A stretch of 64,000 bases of DNA, taken from NCBI RefSeq assembly GCF_017163755.1, contig NZ_JAFIWC010000021.1, positions 41,893 through 105,892 of the forward strand, written 5' to 3'. Below, piece by piece: positions 1 through 9,199 of the stretch. Numbering within the stretch: position 1 is the first letter of the stretch; each line of letters begins with the position of its first letter. This stretch comes from Xanthomonas sp. (GTDB lineage Bacteria; Pseudomonadota; Gammaproteobacteria; Xanthomonadales; Xanthomonadaceae). The translations under genes and the position numbers were made by a program. The notes under the pieces are model-generated. The model was not told where the DNA came from. It saw only the letters and a program-made list of their open reading frames with translations, and searched no databases.

Positions 1-629
1 GAGCCATAGCTGATGCCGACCGTCCCGCGCGGATCGTTGGTCGGGCGCTTGCGCACGTAGTTGATCGTGCCGGCGGCGTTGCCCACGCCGGTCAACAGGC
101 CGTTGGCGCCGCGGATCACTTCCAGCTTCTCGTAGCCGAAGGTGTCCACCGCGCCGGTGACGATGCCCCAGCCGTTGGGCAGGCCGACGCCGTCGATCTG
201 GGTGTTGGCGATGTCGAAGCCGCGCGCGGTGAAGGTGGTGCGGTTGGTCTCCCACTCCTCGACCTGGATGCCGGTGCTCAGGCGCAGCGCCTCGTTGAGG
301 CTGTCGGTGCCGAACTGCTCCATCTGCTCGGCGCTGACCACGCTGATCGACTGCGGCGTGTCCTTGATGTCCAGGTCCAGGTTGGTCGCGCCGTTGCTGA
401 CCCGGCTGGCGCGCTGGGACACGACCAGCACCGCGTCCAGGTCGGTGGCCGCGGTGTCGGCGCTGCCGCCCTGCGCACCGGCCGCGGCGTCCTGCGGCGC
501 GGCGAGCGCGGCGCTCGACAGGCAGGCCAGGCCCAGGCCGATCGCGATGGCCAGGTGGCCGCGCATGAAGGGCGACGGATGCTTATACGTATCGACGGAG
601 TGCAGCCGACTGGAATTCTTTGAGCGCAT
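1..629 (-). CDS. TonB-dependent siderophore receptor, N-terminal part (runs off the window)
   Basis: This is the start of an outer-membrane receptor that takes up ferric siderophores using energy from TonB. Translation gives a charged N-terminus, a hydrophobic signal peptide ending at an Ala-rich cleavage region (about residues 24-44), a stretch resembling a TonB box or early plug (LDAVLVVSQRA), then plug motifs typical of siderophore receptors: DTPQSISVVS, YEKLEVIRGANGLLTGVGN and INYVRKRPT. The barrel lies beyond position 1. Two in-frame ATGs are possible, at 629 and 566; I chose 629 because the 21 extra residues read well and precede the signal peptide, but neither has a strong ribosome site. 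A Fur box lies upstream. The ligand cannot be told from this fragment. Confidence 0.88.
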   Translation of the reverse strand, partial: MRSKNSSRLHSVDTYKHPSPFMRGHLAIAIGLGLACLSSAALAAPQDAAAGAQGGSADTAATDLDAVLVVSQRASRVSNGATNLDLDIKDTPQSISVVSAEQMEQFGTDSLNEALRLSTGIQVEEWETNRTTFTARGFDIANTQIDGVGLPNGWGIVTGAVDTFGYEKLEVIRGANGLLTGVGNAAGTINYVRKRPTNDPRGTVGISYG

Positions 630-1053
630 TGGCCTGTCTGGGGACTAAGGAAGAAACGGTGAGCGCGGCTACGGCACCGGGCAGGCGGGCTTTCAGGAAG
701 CGCGCATGGTCGGTGCCGCCGCGTGGAACACTCGATGAGTGCAATTAAGAATGATTCGCATTTTATAGGCGGGTTCAGCGGCCCGTCAATCGCTGCACTC
801 ATTCGAGACATCGCGCAGCCGCAGCCCAATCGGCGCTCAGGCTGGCGTCATGGCGCGCCGTCAGGAACCGCCTGGCCTTCGGAACCTCTCCAGCATCTGA
901 GGTATGGCCCCTGGCCTTTCTGCCGTGGCAGGAGACCGGTCGCGGGGCCCGGGCGTTCTGCCGACCCCACAGGAACTCTTTCCGGACAGTCGAACGTCGG
1001 CCGCTTGCCGGACGAACGGAGCGCGGCGTCCCGCTGTCGGCAGCGGCCCTGCC
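630..1053. other. Intergenic region between the siderophore receptor and kefC
   Basis: This 424-base gap holds the receptor's promoter region with its Fur box near 747-765. I see no convincing gene in the rest; the open frames here are high-GC shadows with no start signals or domains. The stretch from 780 to 1053 also follows the end of kefC, which is transcribed away from the receptor gene, but I see no clear T-tailed terminator. Confidence 0.6.
747..765 (-). promoter_or_regulatory. Fur box upstream of the siderophore receptor
   Basis: The 19 bases AAGAATGATTCGCATTTTA match the classical Fur consensus (GATAATGATAATCATTATC) at 12 of 19 positions, including both AATGAT/CATT half sites, and stand out as an AT-rich island in GC-rich DNA. 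The site lies 118 bases before the 629 start codon. Iron repression by Fur is inferred from the site and the gene. Confidence 0.7.
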
Positions 1054-2898
1054 CTACCCGTCCCGGCCCGACGGCGCGTCTTCCGGCACCGGCGCCGGAT
1101 TGAGCGTGCGGCTCTCGCGCCGCGGCGGCGTGAACGGCGTCGGCTTGGGCACGGTCGGGGTGATGTTGCCGTACATCAGCACGGCGCCGGCGCGCACGTT
1201 GCCGGCGGCGATTTCCAGCTCAAAGCGTTCTGCGTCGCGGCGGCGGATCTCGCGCGCGATCGCGCCGGCTTCGTTCTCGTCCACGCCCAGCTCGACCAGC
1301 GCGGCCTGGCCGAACTCCACCGCCGACTCGAAGGTCTCGCGGATCTGGTAGTCCACCCCGGCGGCGATCAGCTGCAGCGAATGCTCGCGGTCGTAGGAGC
1401 GCACCAGCAGCTTGGCGTGCGGAAACTGCTGCGCAGCCAGTTCGACGATGCGGTTGGCGGCCTCGCGGTTGTCGACGCAGACCGCGATCGCCCGCGCCGA
1501 ATGCGCGCCGGAGGCGTGCAGCACGTCGAGCCGGGTGCCGTCGCCGTAATAGATCTTGAAGCCGAACTCGGCCGCGCTCTGGATCATCTCGATGTCGTTG
1601 TCGATGATGGTCACGTCCACGTCGCGCGCCAGCAGCGACTGACTGGCGACCTGGCCGAAGCGGCCGAAGCCGATGATCAGCACGCTGCCGGACAGGCCAT
1701 CGGCCTCTTCCACGCCCTCCAGCGACGGCGCTTCCACCGGCGCCCAGCGGCGGTGGGCGAGCACGAACAGCGGGGTCAGCGCCATCGACAGCACCACGAT
1801 CGCGGTCAGGTTGGCGTTGACCTGCGCGTCGATGACGCCGGCGCTGCCGGCCGCGGCGAACAGCACGAACGCGAACTCGCCGCCCTGCGCCATCAGCACG
1901 CCGCGATCCAGCGCCTGCGCGTGGTGGCTGCCGGTCATCCGCGCCACCAGGTAGATGCACGCCGCCTTGGCAGCCATGAACGCGAGCACGCCGCTGACGA
2001 TCAGCGTCCAGTTCGCGGCCACCACCGCCAGGTTCAGCGCCATGCCCACGCCGAGGAAGAACAGGCCGAGCAGGATGCCGCGGAACGGCTCGGTGTCCGC
2101 CTCGATCTGGTGGCGGAAGGTGGACTCGGACAGCAGCACGCCGGCCAGGAACGCGCCCATCGCCATCGACAGGCCGCCGAGCTGCATCAGCAGCGCCGCG
2201 CCCAGCACTACCAGCAGCGCGGCGGCGGTCATCACCTCGCGCGCCTTGGCCGCGGCCAGCAGGCGGAACAGCGGATTGAGCGCCCAGCGCCCGACCACCA
2301 GCAGGCCGACGATCGCCGCGGCGCCCACGCCGATGCCGACCCAGCGCGACGGCGCGTCCGGCATCGCCGGCAGCGGCGCCATCCATGCCACCACCGCCAG
2401 CAGCGGCACGATCAGCAGGTCCTCGAACAACAGGATCGCGACGATCTTCTGCCCGGCCGGCAGGGCGATGTCGCCGCGCTCGCCGAGCAGTTGCATCACC
2501 ACCGCGGTGGAGGTGAGCACGAAACCGGACGCGGCGATGAACGCGACCGGCAACGGGAACCCGAGCCCCAGTCCGACCCCGGTCAGCACCGCCGCGCAGA
2601 CCACGATCTGCAGCGTGCCCAGGCCGAAGATCTGCTTGCGCAGGCTCCACAGGTGCGACGGCCGCATCTCCAGCCCGATCACGAACAGGAACATCACCAC
2701 GCCCAACTCGGCCACGTGCAGGATCGCCTGCGGATCGGCGAACCAGCCCAGGCCGAACGGCCCGATCGCCAGGCCCGCGGCGAGGTAGCCGAGCACCGAG
2801 CCCAGGCCAAGGCGCCGGAACACCGGCACCGCCACCACCGCGGCGCCCAGCAGGGCCACCACCTTGATCAATTGACTGCTGTCCACTGCGCTGCTCAT
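1054..2898 (-). CDS. kefC: KefB/KefC-type potassium/proton antiporter (CPA2 family)
   Basis: This 614-residue inner-membrane protein is predicted to move K+ out in exchange for H+, in KefB/KefC systems under glutathione control. Residues 10-385 form about a dozen hydrophobic segments of the Na+/H+ exchanger fold, with family signatures around ILLFEDLLIVPLL (about 154-168) and HQIEADTEPFRGILLGLFF (about 263-281). A TrkA-N Rossmann domain follows, with the nucleotide-binding GFGRFG near residue 410 and YYGDGTR further on, then a polar, proline-rich tail from about 575. Length and order match E. coli KefC (620 residues) and KefB (601); which of the two it equals is uncertain, and no KefF/KefG ancillary oxidoreductase gene is adjacent. 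Confidence 0.9.
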   Translation of the reverse strand: MSSAVDSSQLIKVVALLGAAVVAVPVFRRLGLGSVLGYLAAGLAIGPFGLGWFADPQAILHVAELGVVMFLFVIGLEMRPSHLWSLRKQIFGLGTLQIVVCAAVLTGVGLGLGFPLPVAFIAASGFVLTSTAVVMQLLGERGDIALPAGQKIVAILLFEDLLIVPLLAVVAWMAPLPAMPDAPSRWVGIGVGAAAIVGLLVVGRWALNPLFRLLAAAKAREVMTAAALLVVLGAALLMQLGGLSMAMGAFLAGVLLSESTFRHQIEADTEPFRGILLGLFFLGVGMALNLAVVAANWTLIVSGVLAFMAAKAACIYLVARMTGSHHAQALDRGVLMAQGGEFAFVLFAAAGSAGVIDAQVNANLTAIVVLSMALTPLFVLAHRRWAPVEAPSLEGVEEADGLSGSVLIIGFGRFGQVASQSLLARDVDVTIIDNDIEMIQSAAEFGFKIYYGDGTRLDVLHASGAHSARAIAVCVDNREAANRIVELAAQQFPHAKLLVRSYDREHSLQLIAAGVDYQIRETFESAVEFGQAALVELGVDENEAGAIAREIRRRDAERFELEIAAGNVRAGAVLMYGNITPTVPKPTPFTPPRRESRTLNPAPVPEDAPSGRDG

Positions 2899-3015
2899 GC
2901 GCCGATTCTACGCACAAGGCCGCGACCGCCCCACCCCGTGCGCCGGCGCGCGGCATGGTGGCGCGGCGCGCGGCGGGAGTCTCTTCGTGTTGTATGGAGG
3001 CAGGCGCGCGTCGGC

Positions 3016-3318
3016 TGTCGCTGCCCCTTCTCCCACCGGGAGAAGGGGCCCCGCAGGGGCGGATGAGGGTACGGGCGCAGCCTCGTGTACCCAAACCCCA
3101 CAAGACGCTTCGCGCCGCACCCTCACCCCAACCCCTCTCCCGGCGGGAGAGGGGCGAGGCTGCTCCCTTCTCCCATTGGGACCATGGCCCCCTTTTCGGG
3201 GGAAGGTGCCCCGCAGGGGCGGATGAGGGTACGGGCGCAGCCTCGTGTACCCAAACCCCACGAGACGCTTCGCGCCGGACCCTCACCCCAGCCCCTCTCC
3301 CGGCGGGAGAGGGGCTTT
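3016..3318. repeat. Two tandem copies of a palindrome-rich intergenic repeat (period 180 bp)
   Basis: The 492-base gap between kefC and moeB is mostly this repeat. The block GCCCCGCAGGGGC, a perfect palindrome, occurs at 3048-3060 and again at 3228-3240, each followed by a near-identical stretch containing GGATGAGGGTACGGGCGC and then CCCTCACCCC and a CCCCTCTCCCGGCGGGAGAGGGG hairpin region. Each copy thus starts and ends with stem-loops (CTTCTCCC/GGGAGAAGG on one side, CTCTCCC/GGGAGAGG on the other). The same module recurs at the end of the window near 63.5-64 kb. Open frames across it are low-complexity shadows; I treat it as a noncoding REP/MITE-like element. Confidence 0.85.
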
Positions 3319-3390
3319 GTTGCTTCATGGCGTTTTTGCGGCGACCGGCCGCCACTGCATGTCGCGCATAGCGGCGCCCCGGTGTTGGAC

Positions 3391-4530
3391 TCAGATGCCC
3401 GCGCCACAGAACTGCGCGTAGTCGATATAGCCGGGGAATGCCTGCCCCGGCGCGCACACCGGGCACTGCGGATCGGCGGACAGGCGGGTTTCGCGGAAGC
3501 GCATCGCCAGCGCGTCGAAATACAGCAGCCGCCCGCGCAGCGGTTCGCCGATGTCCAGCAGCAGCTTCAGCGCCTCGTTGGCCTGCAGCAGGCCGACGAT
3601 GCCGGGCAGCACGCCGAGCACGCCGGCCTCGGCGCAGCTCGGCGCGAACTCCGGCGGCGGCGGCTCCGGGAACAGGCAGCGGTAGCAGGGCGCCTGCCCG
3701 CGCCGGCGGCCGGCATCGAACACGCTGACCTGGCCTTCGAAGCGCTGCACCGCGCCGTACACCAGCGGCTTGCCGAGCTTCACGCAGGCGTCGTTGAGCA
3801 GATAGCGCGCCGGGAAGTTGTCCGAACCGTCGATCACCACGTCCACGTCCTGCAACAGGCGCTCGACGTTGGCCGAGGTCACCCGCTCCTGCACCGCCTC
3901 GACCTGCACGCCGGGGTTGAGCGCGCCCAGCGCCACGGCCGCCGAACGCACCTTGGCCTGCCCTACCCGGTCCTCGGCATGCAGGATCTGCCGCTGCAGG
4001 TTGCTGCGGTCGACCACGTCGTCGTCGGCGATGCGCAGGTGGCCCACCCCCGCCGCGGCCAGGTAGAAGCCGGCCGGCGAGCCCAATCCGCCGGCGCCGA
4101 TCAACAGCACGCGCGAGGCCAGCAGGCGCCGCTGGCCGTGCACGCCGACCTCCGGCAGGCGCAGGTGGCGCGAATAGCGCTCGAAGAAGTCCTGCTCGTG
4201 CGCCGGCAGCGCCGGCCGCAGCAGCGGCAGGCCATCGCGCTGCCAGCGCGTGGTGCCGCCCATGACCGACGCCACCTGCGCGTATCCGGCCTGCTGCAGG
4301 AACGCCGCCGTGTCGTGCGAGCGCTTGCCGCTCTGGCAGATCAGGATCACCTCGCTGCCGGTGCCGGCGATATGCGCGGCCGGGTCGTCCTGCAGCTGCG
4401 CGCGGGCCACCCCGATCGCGCCCTCGGCGATGCCGCTGGCGCGCTCGTGTTCCTCGCGCACGTCGATCAGCCGCGCGCCGTGCGCGAGGCGTGCCCGGGC
4501 CTGTGCCGGCGTCAGTTCTCGGATGCTCAT
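3391..4530 (-). CDS. moeB: MoeB/ThiF-type adenylyltransferase with N-terminal rhodanese domain
   Basis: Adenylates the C-terminal glycine of a small sulfur-carrier protein (MoaD or ThiS type) so that it can receive sulfur, here probably for molybdopterin synthesis. The first ~105 residues are a rhodanese domain with the persulfide cysteine in ILICQSGKRS (Cys65). The E1-like domain follows with ATP loop GAGGLGSP (about 145-152), the R-x-N-x-x-R region DRSNLQR, the catalytic-aspartate region DGSDNFPAR, and two zinc CxxC pairs (CYRC about 282-285, CPVC about 356-359). In human MOCS3 the rhodanese is C-terminal, so the order is reversed here. moeA and mobA lie next downstream on the same strand direction, supporting a molybdenum role; a thiamine role cannot be excluded. 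Confidence 0.9.
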   Translation of the reverse strand: MSIRELTPAQARARLAHGARLIDVREEHERASGIAEGAIGVARAQLQDDPAAHIAGTGSEVILICQSGKRSHDTAAFLQQAGYAQVASVMGGTTRWQRDGLPLLRPALPAHEQDFFERYSRHLRLPEVGVHGQRRLLASRVLLIGAGGLGSPAGFYLAAAGVGHLRIADDDVVDRSNLQRQILHAEDRVGQAKVRSAAVALGALNPGVQVEAVQERVTSANVERLLQDVDVVIDGSDNFPARYLLNDACVKLGKPLVYGAVQRFEGQVSVFDAGRRRGQAPCYRCLFPEPPPPEFAPSCAEAGVLGVLPGIVGLLQANEALKLLLDIGEPLRGRLLYFDALAMRFRETRLSADPQCPVCAPGQAFPGYIDYAQFCGAGI

Positions 4531-4582
4531 GCGAGCATTATCGACTCAAAGCCGCCGCACGTCCGGCGCATGTCCGGAACAC

Positions 4583-5809
4583 TCAGTACGTGAATACCTC
4601 GACCACTTCGCCGGCCTCGAAGCGGCGCGCGCCTTCCGGCAGGCGCAGCAGCACGTCGCTGTCGGCGGCGCCGCGCAGGCGGTGCGAGCCATCGGCCGGA
4701 TTCGGCTCCGCCCACAGCTGGCCGTGCTCGTCGCACTGCATGCGCCCGCGCAGGAACTCCAGGCGGTCGTGGCGCTTGTCCCAGGCCGAGGTCAGCCGCG
4801 CACGCCACTGCGGGCGCGGCTCGCGCCGCTGCTGCAGCGCGTCCAGCAGCGGCCGCCCCAGCGCCAGGAACGTCGCCAGCACCGACACCGGGTTGCCGGG
4901 CAGGCCCAGGAACAACGCGCGGTCCAGTTCGCCGAACAGCAGCGGCATGCCCGGGCGCATGCGCACCTTCCAGAAGTGGATGCGGCCACGGCGGGACAGC
5001 AGCGCCGGCAGGTAGTCCTTCTCCCCGGCCGACACCCCGCCGCAGGTCAGCACCACGTCGAACGCCGAGGCCGCATCGCACAGCATCGTCTCGATGCGCA
5101 GCGGATCGTCCGGCAGCGTCGGCCATGCGGTGGGCTCCAGGCCGAGCAGGCGCAGTTGCGCCATCAGCATGTCGCGATTGCTGTTGTAGACCTGCCCCGG
5201 CTGCAGCGGCAGGCCCGGTTCGACCAGTTCGTCGCCGGTGGCGAACACGGCCACGGTCGGCCGCGCCGACACCGCCAGCTGCGCCACGCCCAGCGCCGCC
5301 GCCAGCCCGATCCGCGGCGGCGTCAGCATCACCCCGGCTTCCAGCACGCGCTCGCCGCGGCGCACGTCCTCGCCGCGCCCGCGCACGTGGGCGCCGGCAC
5401 GCTGCCCGGCCGGCACCAGCACCTGGCCGTCGCGTTCCTGCACGTTCTCCTTGATCACCACCGTATCGGCGCCCGGCGGCAACGGCGCGCCGGTGGTGAT
5501 GCGCAGGCATTCGCCGGCACCGACCGCCTGCCGCAAGTCCTCTCCGGCGAACTGCTCGCCGACCAGCCGCAATGCGCTTGGCGCGTCGGCGGCCAGGTCG
5601 ACATGGCGCAGCGCGAAGCCGTCCATCGCGCTGTTGGCGAACGGCGGCAGGTCGATCGGCGCGTCGACCGGCTCGAGCAGGACGCGCCGGTCGGCGCGCG
5701 GCAGCGCCAGCCGTTCGACCGGCAGCGGGCGCGAGGCGGCGACGGCGGCGACGATGGCCAGCGCGTCGGCGTAGGCGATGCGGGTGGGATAGTCGTGGGT
5801 AGCGTTCAT
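4583..5809 (-). CDS. moeA: Molybdopterin molybdotransferase MoeA
   Basis: Inserts molybdate into adenylated molybdopterin to make active molybdenum cofactor in the cytoplasm. The 408-residue length fits the family. Visible family motifs in order are FANSAMDGFALR (near residue 60), ITTGAPLPPGADTVV, RGRGEDV, VFATGDELVEPG, YNSNRDML, the MPT-binding TCGGVSAGEKDYL, and LFLGLPGNPVSVL near residue 300. Its ATG overlaps the end of mobA by four bases (ATGA), so the two are likely cotranscribed and translationally coupled. Confidence 0.95.
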   Translation of the reverse strand: MNATHDYPTRIAYADALAIVAAVAASRPLPVERLALPRADRRVLLEPVDAPIDLPPFANSAMDGFALRHVDLAADAPSALRLVGEQFAGEDLRQAVGAGECLRITTGAPLPPGADTVVIKENVQERDGQVLVPAGQRAGAHVRGRGEDVRRGERVLEAGVMLTPPRIGLAAALGVAQLAVSARPTVAVFATGDELVEPGLPLQPGQVYNSNRDMLMAQLRLLGLEPTAWPTLPDDPLRIETMLCDAASAFDVVLTCGGVSAGEKDYLPALLSRRGRIHFWKVRMRPGMPLLFGELDRALFLGLPGNPVSVLATFLALGRPLLDALQQRREPRPQWRARLTSAWDKRHDRLEFLRGRMQCDEHGQLWAEPNPADGSHRLRGAADSDVLLRLPEGARRFEAGEVVEVFTY

Positions 5810-6414
5810 GGCGCCGGCAGGATACCCGCTGCATGCAGATCCTGCGGCAGGTTGAGGTTGCCCAGGCGCACCCCGGGCAGGCGCACGCGCGCCATCGCCA
5901 GGTCCTGCTGCAGCGCGCGCGGCGCGTAGCGCCCGCCCGCCAGCGCCGCGGCCAGCGCCGGGCGCAGCGCCGCGACGCGATACAGCGCCACCAGCGGCTG
6001 CACGCCGTCCTCGTCCTCGGCGTAGGCGCCGGCGGCGGCCGCGCCGGCGCAGAGCGTGTCCAGCAGCGTGGCCGGCAGCTGCTGCAGGTCCACCGGCAAC
6101 GTCAGCAACCACGGGGTGGCGCACGCGGCGGCCAGGGCCTCCAGGCCGGCGATGGGTCCCAGCGAGCGAGACGCGTGCGCGTCGGCGCGCAGCCGATCGG
6201 CGAGCGCGACCAGCCCCGCCGCGGCATAGCGTTCGTGGTGCCGGTTGGCGCTGACCCGCACCGCCGCCACCGAAGGCGCCAGCGCCGCCGCCAGCCGCTG
6301 CACCAGCGGCTGGCCGTCGAGCTGCAGCCAGGCCTTGTCCAGCCCGCCCAGGCGCTGCGCGCGGCCACCGGCGAGTATCCCCAGGGTCACCTCGCGCCGC
6401 GCGTCCATGGGCAC
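5806..6414 (-). CDS. mobA: Molybdenum cofactor guanylyltransferase MobA
   Basis: Adds GMP to molybdenum-molybdopterin, giving the guanine dinucleotide cofactor used by DMSO-reductase-family enzymes. The 202 residues show the nucleotidyltransferase signature LAGGRAQRLGGLDK near residue 14, a metal-binding aspartate region LTLPVDLQQLP near 105, and the late NLNLPQDL segment typical of MobA. It sits between der and moeA, three bases after der ends and overlapping moeA by four, suggesting readthrough transcription. The MsrP oxidoreductase elsewhere in this window uses the non-nucleotide form of the cofactor, so MobA must serve other enzymes. Confidence 0.93.
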   Translation of the reverse strand: MPMDARREVTLGILAGGRAQRLGGLDKAWLQLDGQPLVQRLAAALAPSVAAVRVSANRHHERYAAAGLVALADRLRADAHASRSLGPIAGLEALAAACATPWLLTLPVDLQQLPATLLDTLCAGAAAAGAYAEDEDGVQPLVALYRVAALRPALAAALAGGRYAPRALQQDLAMARVRLPGVRLGNLNLPQDLHAAGILPAP

Positions 6415-6417
6415 GAC

Positions 6418-7815
6418 CTACTTGCCGCGGACGTGCTTCATCAGGCGGCGCTTCTTGGCGATCTGGCGCTCGGTCAGCACGTTCTTCTTGCCCTCGTAGG
6501 GATTGGCGCCCTCGCGGAACATGAAGCGCACCGGCGTGCCGACCAGCTTGAAGCGCTTGCGGAAGAAGTTCTCCAGGTAGCGCTTGTACGACTCCGGCAG
6601 CACCTTCAGGCGGGTGCCGTGGACGATGAAGGTCGGCGGGTTGCTGCCGCCCGGATGCACGTAGCGCAGCTTGGACACGTGGCCGCGGATGCTCGGCGGC
6701 GGGTTGGTCTCGTAGGCCACTTCCAGCGCCTGGTTGACCTCGCTGGTGCTGAACTCGCGCACCGCCGAGGCGTGCGCGTTGTGGATCGCGCGGAACAGCT
6801 CGCGCAGGCCCGAACCGTGCTTGGCCGAGATCCGCACCGCCTCGGCCCACGGCACGAAGCCGAGCTTGCGCGACAGCAAGGCCTCGGCCTGCTCGCGCTG
6901 GTAGTCGGTCAGCCCGTCCCACTTGTTGACCGCCACCACCAGCGCGCGGCCGGCATCGAGGATCGCGCCGAGCACGCTGGCGTCCTGATCGGTGACGCCC
7001 TCGGTGGCGTCGAGCAGCAGCACTGCGACCTCGCATTGTTCGATCGCCTGCAGCGTCTTGAACACGCTGAACTTCTCCACCGCCTCTTCGACCCGGCCGC
7101 GGCGGCGCAGGCCGGCGGTGTCGATCAGCCGGTACAGGCGGTCGTCGCGCTGCAGGTCCACCGCGATCGAATCGCGGGTGGTGCCGGGCACTTCGGAAGC
7201 GATCATCCGCTCCTCGCCGAGCAAGCGGTTGACCAGGGTGGACTTGCCCACGTTGGGGCGGCCGACGAAGGCGATGCGCATGCGCCCCGGATCGGTGTCC
7301 AGGGTGGCGCCGGCGCCTTCCTCGGGCAGCCGCGACAGCACCTCCTCGAGCAGGTCGTCGATGCCGTGGCGATGCGCCGCCGAGACCGCGATCGCATCGC
7401 CCAGGCCGTAGCGCGCGAACTCCGCGCGCACCTGGTCCTCGTCGGTACCGTCGATCTTGTTGATCAGCAGCAGCGTCGGCCGCGCCAGCTTGCGCAGCCA
7501 GGCCAGGATCTCGTCGTCGAGCGAGGAGGATCCTTCGCGGCCGTCGACCACGAACAGCACCAGGTCGGCCTCGCCCGCGGCGGCGCGCGCCTGGCCGGCG
7601 GTCGCGCCGGCCAGGCCTTCTTCCTCGCCGGAGATGCCGCCGGTGTCGACGATCACGAACGGGGTTTCCGGCTCCAGCCGGCACACGCCGTAGTTGCGAT
7701 CGCGGGTGACGCCGGGCTGGTCGTGGACCAGCGCGTCGCGGCTGCGCGTGAGCGCGTTGAACAGCGTGGACTTGCCGACATTCGGCCGTCCAACCAGGGC
7801 GACCAGCGGCAGCAT
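6418..7815 (-). CDS. der: Ribosome assembly GTPase Der (EngA)
   Basis: Essential GTPase with two tandem G domains and a C-terminal KH-like domain that acts in maturation of the 50S subunit. Two Walker A motifs are visible, both GRPNVGKST, near residues 9 and 186, each with its DTGG/DTAG switch II and an NKID/NKWD guanine-specificity motif. The tail is rich in lysine and arginine ([16 protein letters not shown]), as usual. At 465 residues it has the expected length. Placement just after bamB repeats the arrangement known from E. coli and other gammaproteobacteria. Confidence 0.97.
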   Translation of the reverse strand: MLPLVALVGRPNVGKSTLFNALTRSRDALVHDQPGVTRDRNYGVCRLEPETPFVIVDTGGISGEEEGLAGATAGQARAAAGEADLVLFVVDGREGSSSLDDEILAWLRKLARPTLLLINKIDGTDEDQVRAEFARYGLGDAIAVSAAHRHGIDDLLEEVLSRLPEEGAGATLDTDPGRMRIAFVGRPNVGKSTLVNRLLGEERMIASEVPGTTRDSIAVDLQRDDRLYRLIDTAGLRRRGRVEEAVEKFSVFKTLQAIEQCEVAVLLLDATEGVTDQDASVLGAILDAGRALVVAVNKWDGLTDYQREQAEALLSRKLGFVPWAEAVRISAKHGSGLRELFRAIHNAHASAVREFSTSEVNQALEVAYETNPPPSIRGHVSKLRYVHPGGSNPPTFIVHGTRLKVLPESYKRYLENFFRKRFKLVGTPVRFMFREGANPYEGKKNVLTERQIAKKRRLMKHVRGK

Positions 7816-7831
7816 CGCGAATTCCTTCCCT

Positions 7832-9199
7832 TTATTGACCCAACCGGAACGCGGTCAGGTCGCCTTTCGTGTTCTGGACCAGCAGGATGCCGTCGGCAAC
7901 CACCGGCTGCGCTAACAGCGCCTTGCGGCCGACGCGTTCGCGTGCGGCGATCTCACCATTGTCCAGCTTCAACCAGTGCAGGTAGCCCTTGTAGTCGCCG
8001 ACCACGGCGTAGTCGCCTTGGATCGCGACACCGGTCAGCGAACGCCGCGCCAGCGCGGCCTGCGACCAGGTCGCCGAGCCGGTGCTCTTGTCCAGCGCCC
8101 ACACCGAACCGGCGTTGTCGGCCACCACCACGCTGTTCGCGCTGACTCCGATCCCGCCCGGGCCGCCATGATCGCGGGTCCACAGCGGGCGCCCGCTCGG
8201 GCCTTCCAGCGCCAGGGTCTCGTTCTTGAAGCTGGTCGCATACACGGTGGTGCCTTCCAGCACCGGCGCGCCGTCCACGTCGGACATGCGCTCCAGCTCG
8301 GTACGGCCTTCCGGCACGCCGATGGTCTGCTCCCACAGCGGACGCCCGTCCTGCATCGCCAGCGCCGCCAGCGTGCCGTCGTCGTTGCCGATGAACACCA
8401 CGCCCGGACCGGCCACCACCGGCGCGTTGCCGCGCACGGTCAGGGTCGGCAGCTCCTGGGTGTTGAACCAGCGCTGCTGCCCGGTGGCCGCATCGAAGGC
8501 GGTGGTGCGGCCGTCGTTGCTGCGCACGAACACCAGGTTCTGCGACACCGCCGGCGCGGCGATCACCTCGTTGGGCACCTTGGCGCGCCACTTCTCGGTG
8601 CCGGTGGCCGCGTCCAGCGCGATCACTTCGCCGTTCAGGCCGCCGACCACCACCAGTCCGTCGCCCACGCCCGGGCCGCCGGTGAAGCGCGACAGCGGGC
8701 GCTTCTTCTCGATGCGCTTGCGTTCCTTGGCCTGCTGCTTCTCGTTGCGCAGGCGCTGCTTGTAGGCCGCGCGCTCGTCCTTGGACAGGTCCTTGGTCGA
8801 CTCATCGGCCACCGTGTTGGACTGTTCCTCGTCGGGCTGTTCCTCGATCTGGTTCAGGCGCTCCTTGCGCGCCTTCTTGGCGTCGTATTCCCACAGCGTC
8901 TTGCCGGTCTGCAGGTCGAGCGCGTAGACCGAGCCGGACGCCGCGGCGACGTAGACCTTGCCGTCGGCCACGGCCGGACGCTGGCGCACGCCGATGCGCT
9001 TTTCGCCCTTGCCCGCGCCGGTCGACCAGATCTCGTCCACCTTCACCGACGGGGTGAAATCGACCAGCTCGGCCGGCTCGGCGGCCTTCTTGGCCTCCGC
9101 GTCCTTGCCCGCGAACCAGCCCTTGACCGTGCTGCACCCGCTCAGCGCCACGGCCAGCAGGGCGACGGCCGCAACGCGCTTGAACATGACTACCTTCAT
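7832..9199 (-). CDS. bamB: Outer membrane assembly lipoprotein BamB
   Basis: Periplasmic lipoprotein of the BAM complex, which folds beta-barrel proteins into the outer membrane. The N-terminus [22 protein letters not shown] is a lipoprotein signal with the lipobox cysteine at residue 22. The rest is a PQQ-type beta-propeller with repeated blades ([44 protein letters not shown]). Residues about 93-153 form a charged, probably coiled-coil insertion ([23 protein letters not shown]) between blades that the E. coli protein (392 residues) lacks, which explains the 455-residue length. The start overlaps the yfgM stop by one base (TGATG), indicating coupling. Confidence 0.95.
   Translation of the reverse strand: MKVVMFKRVAAVALLAVALSGCSTVKGWFAGKDAEAKKAAEPAELVDFTPSVKVDEIWSTGAGKGEKRIGVRQRPAVADGKVYVAAASGSVYALDLQTGKTLWEYDAKKARKERLNQIEEQPDEEQSNTVADESTKDLSKDERAAYKQRLRNEKQQAKERKRIEKKRPLSRFTGGPGVGDGLVVVGGLNGEVIALDAATGTEKWRAKVPNEVIAAPAVSQNLVFVRSNDGRTTAFDAATGQQRWFNTQELPTLTVRGNAPVVAGPGVVFIGNDDGTLAALAMQDGRPLWEQTIGVPEGRTELERMSDVDGAPVLEGTTVYATSFKNETLALEGPSGRPLWTRDHGGPGGIGVSANSVVVADNAGSVWALDKSTGSATWSQAALARRSLTGVAIQGDYAVVGDYKGYLHWLKLDNGEIAARERVGRKALLAQPVVADGILLVQNTKGDLTAFRLGQ

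Noticed and set aside
904..3066. A 720-residue frame on the plus strand opposite kefC
   Set aside because: It is the antisense of kefC; composition is Arg/His/Gln-rich and there is no domain or start signal.
4583..7684. A single 1033-residue minus-strand frame spanning mobA, der and moeA
   Set aside because: Only its last 408 residues (moeA) look like a protein; the earlier part is Arg/Ala/Gly-rich and out of frame with mobA and der, which have strong motifs.
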